From Mucilaginibacter sabulilitoris (GTDB lineage Bacteria > Bacteroidota > Bacteroidia > Sphingobacteriales > Sphingobacteriaceae), in assembly GCF_034262375.1 (NCBI RefSeq), contig NZ_CP139558.1, forward strand, positions 124,001 to 188,000: 64,000 nt of DNA, read 5' to 3'. The stretch's first letter is position 1. Every line of letters begins with the position of its first letter. Below, piece by piece: positions 43,990 to 52,826 of this stretch. A program made the translations under genes and the position numbers. The notes below the pieces were generated by a model, which had not been told where the DNA came from, ran no database searches, and saw only the letters and a program-made list of their open reading frames with translations.

Positions 43990-44045
43990 TCCATTTGGCG
44001 CAAGTATACTGCTGAGTATTCGCAACTCTTAATACGCCAAATGGA
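43990..44045. promoter_or_regulatory. 11-bp inverted repeat between the OmpH and MFS genes
   Basis: TCCATTTGGCG and CGCCAAATGGA pair perfectly around a 34-base interior. It is upstream of the MFS start by about 180 bases and just after the OmpH stop. It could be an operator for the pump or a terminator, but it has no T-run. Confidence 0.4.
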
Positions 44046-44067
44046 TAGGATAATATTGATATGGATT

Positions 44068-44583
44068 TTATTTGATGCCGAGCTTGGTTTTAACAGGTAC
44101 CATTAAATCTGTCCCGTCGCTTGCTACAAGCAATGGCGATCCCTGTGATGAATCAAGCACATAAGTGATACCTTTTTCTTTGGCAACGGTGTTAACAGCC
44201 GTGCGGGCTTTATCTGATAATGGTTTTATCAATTCGTTTGACTTGGCTTCAACCTGCTGCTGGGCGCTGGTCTGAAGATCCTGCATACGTTTTTGAAGGT
44301 CCTGAAGCTCATTTTGCTTTGTTGTACGTACAGCATCGGTCATTGTTTTGCTCTGGTCCTGAAATGCCTTTCCTTTGGTTTGCAATTCGTTGTTCATAGC
44401 TGTAAGCTGATCAACAAACTGTTTCTGATAGGCATCAATCTGCGGTTTTATTGTTTTGGCCTCGGGCATCTGGCCAACCAGTGCCTGAAAATCAATATAT
44501 CCGAACTTGGTTTGTGCTTTGGCAAATTGACCGGCAAACAATAAACATACTGCAATTAGGGTGACTTTTACTGTGTTTCTCAT
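44068..44583 (-). CDS. OmpH/Skp-family periplasmic chaperone
   Basis: The start at 44583 (MRNTVKVTLIAVCLLFAGQF, signal to AKAQ) is preferred to an upstream TTG. The mature part starts FGYIDFQALVGQMPEAK and then has a long coiled coil (LQTKGKAFQDQSKTM, NELQDLQKRMQDLQTS) ending ITYVLDSSQGSPLLV. This is the Skp arrangement: tentacle-like helices holding outer-membrane proteins in the periplasm. Length is usual. Confidence 0.9.
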   Translation of the reverse strand: MRNTVKVTLIAVCLLFAGQFAKAQTKFGYIDFQALVGQMPEAKTIKPQIDAYQKQFVDQLTAMNNELQTKGKAFQDQSKTMTDAVRTTKQNELQDLQKRMQDLQTSAQQQVEAKSNELIKPLSDKARTAVNTVAKEKGITYVLDSSQGSPLLVASDGTDLMVPVKTKLGIK

Positions 44584-44783
44584 ACTTAACAATTAAATTC
44601 ATAAAGGTAAGGGAACGCAATAAACAAGAAATTGTTTTAAATAATAGTTAACTTTTTGAGGATTAATTTCAGGCGCTTTTATTTCCTCCCGATGGTGGCA
44701 ATCGCACAACCCGACGCTTTTTTATTCTTCCTAATACACTTCTGACAATAACTCCGACGCTTGTCATCACACTATTACATCAT

Positions 44784-44814
44784 TTGCGGCATTCAAGACA
44801 GGCACTTATATTTG
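44784..44814 (+). promoter_or_regulatory. Promoter matching the Bacteroidota consensus
   Basis: TTG at 44784-44786 and TATATTTG at 44807-44814 are 20 bases apart, a full match to TTG-N17-23-TAnnTTTG. It lies about 40 bases before the start of the broken lipoprotein gene. Confidence 0.6.
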
Positions 44815-44854
44815 CCACCGTAAATGCCTTACTTTGTCACTAATCCTAATATCA

Positions 44855-46091
44855 TTGAAAAAACTCGCGTTATTTTTTGTTTCGGCTATTATTTTTGCCG
44901 GCTGTTCTAAAAACAAAAATACCAAACCCGACGATGGGAACAAACCACCTGTTGAAACCGTGGTAGACACACTGCTTACGCTAAACCTCACGGTTGAAGA
45001 TTTGCGTTATTACAGCAGTACTTATTTTGTATGTACCGACGAAAACGGAGAAATATTGAACGAAGTTAAATACGTAAACGGTACAACATCTTAAAAATAA
45101 CTTCATTAAAGCCGTATGAGAAAGATCGCTTCAATTTTTTTGAGATCAATTTAACTGCCGATTCAACCGTCACAAAATCTGTTATCAAAAGCTATTTACA
45201 GGTTAAAAAAGGAAGCCACTATTATGACTCAAACAAACAACTGTTAACAAAGCAGGCTCATGAAGTGGAATATCATTTAAAACATCCTATCTATTTTGAT
45301 CAGTTTGATATTAGGGGAGATCAGTATGGATATCAGTTAAGAACGCTTGGGGATAGATTATGAAATTGTACCCCGCCGGAAGCGATGATACCAAACTTTA
45401 TGCGCATTTTAGGATAGGAGGCTATAATGTATACAACTTTTTTGATGTTGGCAAAGGGGGAACCAAGGTTGATATAGACATGACCCAAATAAACAAGACG
45501 CCTTTAGCTAAAACCATTACTTCCACCGGAACAAACCTTTCGGTAACTGTACTCGCCAGGCCTGATAAACAATACTATAGCAATTATTTTATAGGAACTA
45601 TAACCGCTCCGGGCAACCAGGTTAATTATTATTATCCATCAGAGCCTTTTGCAGAATATATTACCAAAATAACGTACAAGCTCGGCAACCTTGATTATTA
45701 TTTTACCAAAAATAGCAGTATCATTCCTGATAAGACCGATACTTACAATGGCGTAATTAACACCCCAGCTTCAACCCTGGCCACTTTTAAGCCCTCGTTT
45801 TCCGGATCAGTTGATTATTATGCAGGTTATTTTGAAAGCGAAAAATCAGGCCCAGGCTTTTACATGCAATTATTTAGCCCAGCCGCGGCATATTCTGCCG
45901 GCATAAAATTTCCTGATTTTTCTAAGTATCTGGGGGTGAAGAGTGTTGACCTGAGCAAAGAGACGCTTATATCTTTTGCTCTGTTTAGGGACGGCACCTT
46001 TGACGAAACAAGATTTCCGTACAAAGCCAATGGCACTTCGAGTTACCCTGATCTTGACTTAAGGTCGGTTACCCGAAACTACAGACCATAA
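44855..46091 (+). pseudogene. Lipoprotein gene broken by two frameshifts
   Basis: A TTG start at 44855 opens KKLALFFVSAIIFAGC, a lipoprotein signal; a longer frame starts at 44834. It stops at 45094. A second frame, open from about 45080 to 45363, carries on as ITSLKPYEKDRFNFFEINLT, and a third begins at 45360 (KLYPAGSDDTKLYAHFRIGG) and runs to 46091. The three frames step through all phases in the same direction (each shift -1), and together would make one beta-rich protein of about 412 residues. Family not recognised. Sequencing errors are possible but would have to occur twice. Confidence 0.6.
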
Positions 46092-46118
46092 GGCTATAGT
46101 GCATTATTCTTATTATAA

Positions 46119-46185
46119 ATTGTCATTCTGAGGAACGAAGAATCTATTTACCCATCAGATTCTTCGCGATGCTCAGAATGACAAT
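46119..46185. repeat. Interspersed palindrome ATTGTCATTCTGAG...
   Basis: An imperfect inverted repeat of 27-29 bases (46119-46145 and 46157-46185), with ATTGTCATTCTGAG and CTCAGAATGACAAT at the ends and CGAAGAATCT/AGATTCTTCG inside, folds into one long hairpin between convergent genes. Elements with this sequence are common in Bacteroidota genomes. Confidence 0.7.
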
Positions 46186-46222
46186 TTTGATTGAACAGCT
46201 TTCTTTTAAGACAAGGGTAAAC

Positions 46223-48058
46223 TCACATCCCCATTCCCTTAGCTATCGCTTCATAAACCACATCCTGTATCCGCGGCCTGATGTTAAGGCTGCCCAGTTT
46301 GTTGCCGGCATCCGGATGTACACGGTTACTCAAAAATACATATACCAGGTTGCTTTTCGGGTCAACCCATATACAGGTGCCCGTGAAACCAGTATGGCCG
46401 TACGTTTGCGGAGAGGCCAGTTTTGAGGGATAATGCCTGTCGGCAATTGGGTCCCAGCGGTCAAAACCCAGCCCACGGCGGCTCACCGCCGATTGCTTGG
46501 AAGTAAACAGGTCAACCACTTCGGGTTTAAAATACTGAACGCCACCATAAGTGCCCCGGTTAAGCATCATCTGGTAAATAATGGCCACGTCGTTGGCATC
46601 GGCAAACAAACCGGCGTGACCTGCAACTCCACCCATCATGGCGGCGGTTGGGTCATGCACATAGCCATCAAGCAGGCTCTGGCGGTACTCCTGGTCGTTC
46701 TCTGTTGGAGGTATGCGGTCGGCACTAAAGCGGTTCAGTGGTAAAAAGCCTGCTGTTTGCATACCCAGCGGCCCGTAAAACTGCTGCTGTACGTATACAT
46801 TTTCGGGTATAGAGGTAATGCTTTCCACCACCTCTTTCATCAGTAGCATACTCACATCACTGTACACATACTGCCCTCTTGTTTTAAGCGGGGAGTTCAG
46901 CATATCGGGCAGCATTACTTCCTTATAATAATCCTTTCTTAAAAAATAGTGATCCGATACCCGCGTCGGGTAAGCTGCCGATGAATCGGTACTATGATCT
47001 GCAGGTTTTACCTTTTCAAAGGTCTTAATATCGGGTATCAGCCCGGCCTGGTGCATCAGCAGCTCACGTATCAGCAAATCATTTTTATTGCTTTTGCGGG
47101 CCAATGGAATATAGTCGCCAACGGTACCCTCCAAACTTAACTTGCCCTCGTCGGTAAGCTTCATCGCTTCCATGGTGGTAGCGGTTATTTTGGTCATGGA
47201 GGCCAGGTCAAATATATCTGTTATACGGTCGGGGATGGTTTTGTCATAAGTATGGTAACCATAGGCTTTGTTAAATATTACCTTACCATCCTTGGCTACC
47301 AGCACCACACAGCCGGGGGTTGCATGCTCGGCTATGGCTTCGCGGGCAATATCATCAATGCCGGTAAGGTTATTGGAGTTGATACCTGCATCTTCGGGCA
47401 CGGTATATTGCAACCTTATTTTATCGGTAATAAAACCCATTCCCGAGGCAAACTGCGGTGAATAGGTACGGGTGAGCTTCTGGGTAACAGGCAAGCCGCC
47501 AAAAATGGCTTGAGCGCCATAAAAGGCCGAAACCATCGTTGCCCGTTCGCTCCATAAAATAGGAACGGTAACATTGCTTAGTTTACTCAGCATAGCACCG
47601 CCACCAAATGCGGCGACTATTACATTTTTTAGTTTTTGGTTGCTGGTTATAAAATCCATGATCTGCGGATTGTTCAGATCGGCATCAGTTAGCTGGAGTA
47701 TAATGGTATTATACCATTTCAGATCGGATGACAGGTCGACCAAGGTTTTGGCACCTGTGTAAGCGTTGCCGTCAAATGCATCTACCTTGCTGTATTTATT
47801 AAGCAAGCTATCAAAAGGGGCGGCATACTGGTTGGAGAAGTGAACGCTTGCTATCTTTAACTGATCAAGATCTTTCAGCGGTACCAGGTATTTGCTGTTG
47901 TTAAATAAAACTGTTGAATGCTCAACCAGTCGTTGTTCGTTAACATAAGCCTGACCAGTAGGTGGTGCGGTAACAGGCGGAATTTGTGCACAGGCGGTAT
48001 TAAATATTGTAAATCCTAACAGTACTAAAGGCACGCAGCCCCATTTATTTTTTATCAT
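46223..48058 (-). CDS. Serine hydrolase: GH3 C-terminal-like region fused to a class C beta-lactamase-like domain
   Basis: After a signal peptide (to ACAQ, residue 25) about 180 residues resemble the C-terminal domain of GH3 glycosidases (ILQLTDADLNNPQIMDFITS, KNVIVAAFGGGAML). From about 220 the beta-lactamase/penicillin-binding fold follows, with the catalytic SMTK (Ser287-Lys290), a Y-S-D motif near 398 and GHTGFTGT near 565. In many Bacteroidota this unit follows a GH3 catalytic domain in one protein of about 1000 residues, but here the first domain is missing. The enzyme probably acts on peptidoglycan. It overlaps the amidohydrolase gene by 14 bases. Confidence 0.85.
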   Translation of the reverse strand: MIKNKWGCVPLVLLGFTIFNTACAQIPPVTAPPTGQAYVNEQRLVEHSTVLFNNSKYLVPLKDLDQLKIASVHFSNQYAAPFDSLLNKYSKVDAFDGNAYTGAKTLVDLSSDLKWYNTIILQLTDADLNNPQIMDFITSNQKLKNVIVAAFGGGAMLSKLSNVTVPILWSERATMVSAFYGAQAIFGGLPVTQKLTRTYSPQFASGMGFITDKIRLQYTVPEDAGINSNNLTGIDDIAREAIAEHATPGCVVLVAKDGKVIFNKAYGYHTYDKTIPDRITDIFDLASMTKITATTMEAMKLTDEGKLSLEGTVGDYIPLARKSNKNDLLIRELLMHQAGLIPDIKTFEKVKPADHSTDSSAAYPTRVSDHYFLRKDYYKEVMLPDMLNSPLKTRGQYVYSDVSMLLMKEVVESITSIPENVYVQQQFYGPLGMQTAGFLPLNRFSADRIPPTENDQEYRQSLLDGYVHDPTAAMMGGVAGHAGLFADANDVAIIYQMMLNRGTYGGVQYFKPEVVDLFTSKQSAVSRRGLGFDRWDPIADRHYPSKLASPQTYGHTGFTGTCIWVDPKSNLVYVFLSNRVHPDAGNKLGSLNIRPRIQDVVYEAIAKGMGM

Positions 48059-49676
48059 ATACTTTTATTCCGTTTATATAGGTTTTAATCACTTTAACTT
48101 TTGGCAGTTCGGCTCCTTTGGCCTTCATAATATCCTTATCAAGCATCACAAAATCGGCATATTTTCCTGGCTCCAGGCTGCCTTTTTCTTTTTCTTCAAA
48201 ATTGGCTTTGGCTGCCCATATGGTTATACCCCGCAGTGCTTCCATACGGCTCAGCGCGTTTTGGGGCTGAAAGCCTCTTGCAGGAAACCCCTTCAGATCT
48301 TTCCGTTCTACAGCTGCGTAAAAGGTATATAGTGGGTTAATATTCTCTACCGGGAAATCGGTACCAAGCGGCAGCCACCCGTTTTGTTTTAATAATTGTT
48401 TGTTGATATAAGCCGACTTCAGCCGCTCTGTCCCGAGCCTTTTCCCGGCCCAGTACATATCTGAAGTAGCATGCGTAGGCTGCACCGACGGTATAATGTT
48501 ATAATCACCAAAATATTTAACATCCTCCGGCGATAGTACCTGCGCGTGCTCAATACGCCAGCGTTTATCATTTTTACCTTTTAATATGCCCGCGTAAATT
48601 TTCAGCATCAGCCGGTTAGCCGAATCGCCAATGGCATGTGTGCTCATTTGTAAGCCATGAGCGGCAATTTTGGCCGCTACTTCCTGAAAATGCTGTGGAC
48701 TGCTCAGTAAAAAGCCGTTCCAGTTTTTCTGATCGGTATAAGGTTTTAATAAGCATGCCCCCCTTGAACCCAGTGCGCCATCGGCATAAACCTTAAACCC
48801 GCGTACGTTGAGGCCCGGTGTTTTATAAACGCCATGTTTAAACAAGTATTCATAATTCTCTTCTCTGTCACTCAGCATCACAAACAAGCGCATTTTGAGC
48901 GTCCCTTTATGCTGCAGTGCGGCAATGGTGTTGACCATGGTGTAAGGCAACCCGCAGTCATCAACAGTAGTTAAACCAACCGCAAAGCAATTTTTCTGGG
49001 CCGCCAAAAGCGCGCCTTCAACAATTTCCCCTGTTGGTTCGGGTATTTTACGGGCAACAACGCCAACCGCATTATCTACCAATACACCTGTAAGTTTGCC
49101 ATTAATGGTTTCAAACTCCCCACCGGTAATGGTTTGGCCGGGTTTTACGCCCGCAATGTTCAAAGCAGCCTGGTTGGCAATAGCAGCATGACCATCAATC
49201 CGGCTCAGTAGTACCGGTCGTACCGGGAACAGGGAATCAAGCCGGGCCTTATCCGGAAATTGTTTTTTTGGCCAGTCGTTCTGGTCCCAGCCATGGCCCA
49301 TGATCCAACCGTCAGTATTCCTATCGGCGTATGCCTCTACCGAATCAACAACCTCGTCCCAACTGTGGGTTCCAACGAGGTTAACCTCCTGCAGTCCCAG
49401 CCCGTACTGGTAAAAATGAGCGTGTGCGTCAATAAAACCGGGGTACACCGCGGCTCCGGCCGCGTCAACAACTTCATGGGCAAGATATTCCTGTTCAAGG
49501 GTATCTGCATTGCCTACCGCTAAAATTTTGCCTGCTTTTACTACAAACGCGTTAGCGGTGGTAAAGCTGCTGTCGACAGTGTAAACAACAGCATTTTTTA
49601 CCAAAAGGTCGGCATTATATTCCTTTTGTTTGCAGGCCACAGCAAAGAGGAGCAGCACAGGCAATAATTTCTTCAT
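48045..49676 (-). CDS. YtcJ-like amidohydrolase, lipoprotein
   Basis: A lipobox (FAVAC, Cys15) suggests envelope anchoring. The amidohydrolase fold includes the first metal motif DAHAHF (H85, H87), HATSDMYWAGK later and a final GKYADFVMLDKDIMK typical of the small beta-sandwich domain. It resembles the YtcJ/exoenzyme-regulatory-protein-AepA group that includes N-substituted formamide deformylases; the substrate cannot be told. Its end overlaps the serine hydrolase start, so the two are probably made together. Confidence 0.87.
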   Translation of the reverse strand: MKKLLPVLLLFAVACKQKEYNADLLVKNAVVYTVDSSFTTANAFVVKAGKILAVGNADTLEQEYLAHEVVDAAGAAVYPGFIDAHAHFYQYGLGLQEVNLVGTHSWDEVVDSVEAYADRNTDGWIMGHGWDQNDWPKKQFPDKARLDSLFPVRPVLLSRIDGHAAIANQAALNIAGVKPGQTITGGEFETINGKLTGVLVDNAVGVVARKIPEPTGEIVEGALLAAQKNCFAVGLTTVDDCGLPYTMVNTIAALQHKGTLKMRLFVMLSDREENYEYLFKHGVYKTPGLNVRGFKVYADGALGSRGACLLKPYTDQKNWNGFLLSSPQHFQEVAAKIAAHGLQMSTHAIGDSANRLMLKIYAGILKGKNDKRWRIEHAQVLSPEDVKYFGDYNIIPSVQPTHATSDMYWAGKRLGTERLKSAYINKQLLKQNGWLPLGTDFPVENINPLYTFYAAVERKDLKGFPARGFQPQNALSRMEALRGITIWAAKANFEEKEKGSLEPGKYADFVMLDKDIMKAKGAELPKVKVIKTYINGIKVYDKK

Positions 49677-49737
49677 ACGGTAGCTTTAGTATAATGCTGG
49701 CAATGTAACTATTAGTGTTATATGTTTATACAATTAT

Positions 49738-49788
49738 CAAATCATAAAGTTATGCCTTCAGCTGTTTAATTTAACATCAAGTTTAAAA
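49738..49788. repeat. Duplicated intergenic segment, copy 1
   Basis: About 50 bases beginning AAATCATAAAGTTATGCC are repeated at 50121-50170. The first 22 bases are identical and the remainder about 70 percent. The copies flank the gene at 49800-50114. Confidence 0.6.
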
Positions 49789-49799
49789 TCAGCAAGCAT

Positions 49800-50114
49800 T
49801 TATTGCTTTTTTAGTTTTTCATAACAGGCATCAAACTGTTCGGCCATCTGTAAAAACTCATCGGCCCAGCCATTTGAAACAGACAGTTCCTGGAATGAGC
49901 CGGTTGGCAAAAACATTAAATATACGTTTTCAAGGGTTTGGTAATCGCCCTGCCGAAGTTTTTCTATACTTACCGTTAATTCATCTATAAGTGCAGGGGC
50001 AGAGCTAAACTGGGTCCACTCCACATCGGTTTCGGCGTTTACCTTAATAAATATGCTATTTAAAATTTCAATTATTTGTTGAAAGTCATTAAAAGAAGGA
50101 ATTATAGCAGCCAT
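49800..50114 (-). CDS. Hypothetical protein, 104 aa
   Basis: An acidic, probably helical cytoplasmic protein with no signal (PSFNDFQQIIEILNSIFIKV, ELTVSIEKLRQGDYQ). I do not recognise a family. It is flanked by two copies of a 50-base intergenic sequence and lies between the amidohydrolase and the divergent mutL. Confidence 0.55.
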   Translation of the reverse strand: MAAIIPSFNDFQQIIEILNSIFIKVNAETDVEWTQFSSAPALIDELTVSIEKLRQGDYQTLENVYLMFLPTGSFQELSVSNGWADEFLQMAEQFDACYEKLKKQ

Positions 50115-50120
50115 ATTTAG

Positions 50121-50170
50121 AAATCATAAAGTTATGCCTTCAAATATTTAATTTAGCATCGAATTCGAAA
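50121..50170. repeat. Duplicated intergenic segment, copy 2
   Basis: Matches 49738-49788 (AAATCATAAAGTTATGCCTT and beyond). It lies between the 104-aa gene and mutL and may carry mutL expression signals. Confidence 0.6.
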
Positions 50171-50189
50171 TTGGAGGGATTTTTTTTAA

Positions 50190-52052
50190 ATGTCAGATAT
50201 AATACAGCTTTTACCGGATGCCGTTGCCAACCAGATTGCCGCGGGCGAAGTAGTGCAGCGACCGGCCTCCGCCGTAAAGGAATTAGTGGAGAACGCGATT
50301 GATGCCGGCGCCGGAAAAATCCAGCTCATTGTAAAGGATGCGGGCAAATCATTGATACAGGTTATTGATGATGGCTGTGGCATGAGCCTTACTGACGCGC
50401 GCATGTGTTTTGAACGCCATGCTACCTCAAAAATACGCAAAGCCGACGACCTGTTTGCCATACGCACCATGGGTTTCAGGGGCGAAGCCATGGCATCCAT
50501 CGCCGCTATTGCCCAGGTTGAAATGAAAACCCGCCGCCATGAGGACGAGCTGGGCACCTGCATTTTTATCGAAGGCTCCGAAGTAATAAGTCAGGAGGCT
50601 TGCTCAGCCAATACCGGCACTTCCATATCTGTTAAAAACCTGTTTTACAATACACCCGCCCGCCGTAACTTTTTAAAAAGCAACCCAGTGGAGATGCGTC
50701 ATATTATTGACGAATTTCAGCGGGTAGCCTTAGCCCATCCAGAGATATTTTTCACCCTGCACCATGACGGGCAGGAGGTTTACCATTTACCAGGTACCGC
50801 GTTAAAACAGCGTATTGTACACCTGTTTGGCAATAATTACAACCAGCGGCTGGTACCTGTTGAGGAAGATACTACGATTATTAACTTACGCGGTTTTGTA
50901 GGTAAGCCCGAATTTGCCCGTAAAACCCGGGGCGAGCAGTTCTTTTTTGTAAACAACCGCTTTATTCGTGATGCTTACCTCAACCACGCGGTACTCACAG
51001 CTTTTGAAGAGCTGCTGCCCGATGATTGTTTTCCGCTATATGTGTTGTTTATTGATATCGACCCATCCAGAATAGATATTAACGTACACCCCACAAAAAC
51101 CGAAATAAAATACCAAGACGAGAAAGCCATATATGCTATTATCCGGTCGGCGGTAAAGCGCTCACTGGGCAGGTACAATATTACCCCCAGTTTGGATTTT
51201 GACCAGGAAAACAGCATTGAACACCTCATAACACCCAAACCGTTTGAGGAGATCATAGCACCAACCATTTCATTCAATCCTGATTTTAACCCATTTGCCA
51301 GCGAGAAAAAACCTGCATCGCGCGAGCACCCTTTTTTAAAGGACAGTGGCAACGATTACCGTAGCAACCCAATACCCCAGAACTGGGATACATTGTACGA
51401 GATCAGTAAAAAGGATGCCAATCTGCAGCATGAACTGCACCAGGAAGAACGTATTGAAGTTAATGAACAGGAGGTAAGCAAATCAAGCGAACGACAATTG
51501 TTCCAGATCCATAACCGTTTTATCCTGTCGCAGATTAAATCGGGTTTTATGCTGATAGGGCAGCAGGCCGCGCATGAACGTATCTTATACGAACGCTTTT
51601 TACAGCAGCTGCAAAACCACTCGGGAGTAAGTCAGCAAAGTTTATTTCCGCAGTCGGTAACGTTAAACGGAAGCGATTTTGAACTTTTAAAAGAGCTTTT
51701 GCCCGATATCAGGGCACTTGGTTTTGACATCCGTGAGTTTGGGAAAAACACCGTAGTGGTTGAAGGCATACCTGCCGAATTGAATAATGTGGGCGAGCAC
51801 GAACTGCTGGAACACTTGCTGGAAGGCTTTAAAAACAACCTGGCTATTTTAAAGGTTGATAAGCGCGATAACCTGGCCCGATCATTGGCGCGCAACGCGG
51901 CCATTAAAACCGGCACAAAACTATCGCTCGAAGAAATGAACCAGCTGATTGATCAGCTTTTTGCCTGTCAAATGCCTAACCAGGCATTGAATGGTAAGCC
52001 CGTAATCAGTACCTTTACCATGACCGAATTATTAGAACGATTTGAAAAATAG
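50190..52052 (+). CDS. mutL: DNA mismatch repair protein MutL
   Basis: Couples mismatch recognition by MutS to strand cleavage and excision. The GHKL ATPase domain shows VKELVENAIDAG (29-40), DDGCGM near 62 and TMGFRGEA near 95. The transducer domain follows, and then the C-terminal dimerisation part with GQQAAHERILYE near 455 and ACQMPNQALNGKPV close to the end; the CPHGRP-like motif is changed to MPNQALNGKPV. At 620 residues it is a normal length. It heads a plus-strand run that continues with two rhomboid genes. Confidence 0.96.
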   Translation: MSDIIQLLPDAVANQIAAGEVVQRPASAVKELVENAIDAGAGKIQLIVKDAGKSLIQVIDDGCGMSLTDARMCFERHATSKIRKADDLFAIRTMGFRGEAMASIAAIAQVEMKTRRHEDELGTCIFIEGSEVISQEACSANTGTSISVKNLFYNTPARRNFLKSNPVEMRHIIDEFQRVALAHPEIFFTLHHDGQEVYHLPGTALKQRIVHLFGNNYNQRLVPVEEDTTIINLRGFVGKPEFARKTRGEQFFFVNNRFIRDAYLNHAVLTAFEELLPDDCFPLYVLFIDIDPSRIDINVHPTKTEIKYQDEKAIYAIIRSAVKRSLGRYNITPSLDFDQENSIEHLITPKPFEEIIAPTISFNPDFNPFASEKKPASREHPFLKDSGNDYRSNPIPQNWDTLYEISKKDANLQHELHQEERIEVNEQEVSKSSERQLFQIHNRFILSQIKSGFMLIGQQAAHERILYERFLQQLQNHSGVSQQSLFPQSVTLNGSDFELLKELLPDIRALGFDIREFGKNTVVVEGIPAELNNVGEHELLEHLLEGFKNNLAILKVDKRDNLARSLARNAAIKTGTKLSLEEMNQLIDQLFACQMPNQALNGKPVISTFTMTELLERFEK

Positions 52053-52073
52053 CCTCGCGGCTCTTATTTATAT

Positions 52074-52793
52074 ATGAATAGTCAATCACCCTTTGCCAAT
52101 CTTACAGTGGTTGTAAAAAACCTGCTGATCATTAACCTGATTTGTTTTTTACCCTACATTTTATTCAGACCATTATATCTTGACAAAATAATATTATGGT
52201 TTGGCGGGTATTATTTTAACTCGTCTGACTTTAGGCCATGGCAAATTATCACCTACATGTTTTTACATGGGGGTTGGGAGCATATTTTCTTTAATATGTT
52301 TGCCTTATTTTCCTTCGGCCCAATTGTTGAATATGCACTTGGCGCTAAACGATTTTTTAATTTTTACTTTTTGTGCGGCATAGGGGCAATCCTTTGCCAA
52401 ATGGCTGTACAGGCGTTTGAAGTACATGGTATAACGGGGGGCTTTACCATAGCACACCCCGAACTTCAATCGTCGTTTATTCAGTATGGCGAGAAGGCAC
52501 AAAGTCTTTATGATTTATATCATGCCCCAATAGTAGGTGCATCGGGTGCTATATTTGGCTTACTGATAGCTTTCGGAATGCTTTTTCCAAATATGGAACT
52601 TATGATGTTGTTTATTCCTGTTCCTATAAAGGCCAAATACATTATCCCGGTATATGTTGTGGTTGAGCTATTTTTGGGAGTAAAGCAATTTTCGGGCGAT
52701 TCGGTAGCACATTTTGCGCATTTGGGCGGTGCAATTATTGGTTATATTATGGTAAAAGTTTGGCGGCTACAACGGCCAAACAATTTTTATTAA
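52074..52793 (+). CDS. Rhomboid-family intramembrane serine protease (1)
   Basis: Cleaves membrane-spanning proteins within the bilayer. Six membrane segments are seen, with HGGWEHIFFNMFALFSFGP (loop-1 and helix-2 signature, residues 65-83), the catalytic serine in GASGAIFG (Ser157) and the catalytic histidine in HFAHLGG (His216). It follows mutL by 21 bases and is followed 33 bases later by a second rhomboid. Confidence 0.9.
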   Translation: MNSQSPFANLTVVVKNLLIINLICFLPYILFRPLYLDKIILWFGGYYFNSSDFRPWQIITYMFLHGGWEHIFFNMFALFSFGPIVEYALGAKRFFNFYFLCGIGAILCQMAVQAFEVHGITGGFTIAHPELQSSFIQYGEKAQSLYDLYHAPIVGASGAIFGLLIAFGMLFPNMELMMLFIPVPIKAKYIIPVYVVVELFLGVKQFSGDSVAHFAHLGGAIIGYIMVKVWRLQRPNNFY

Positions 52794-52826
52794 TATTGGT
52801 AGTTATCAAGTAAACGGAACTTCTTT

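Noticed and set aside
43825..44025. 66-codon minus-strand frame between the OmpH-like and MFS genes
   Set aside because: No recognised family, composition typical of non-coding AT-rich DNA, and it covers the inverted repeat at 43990-44045.
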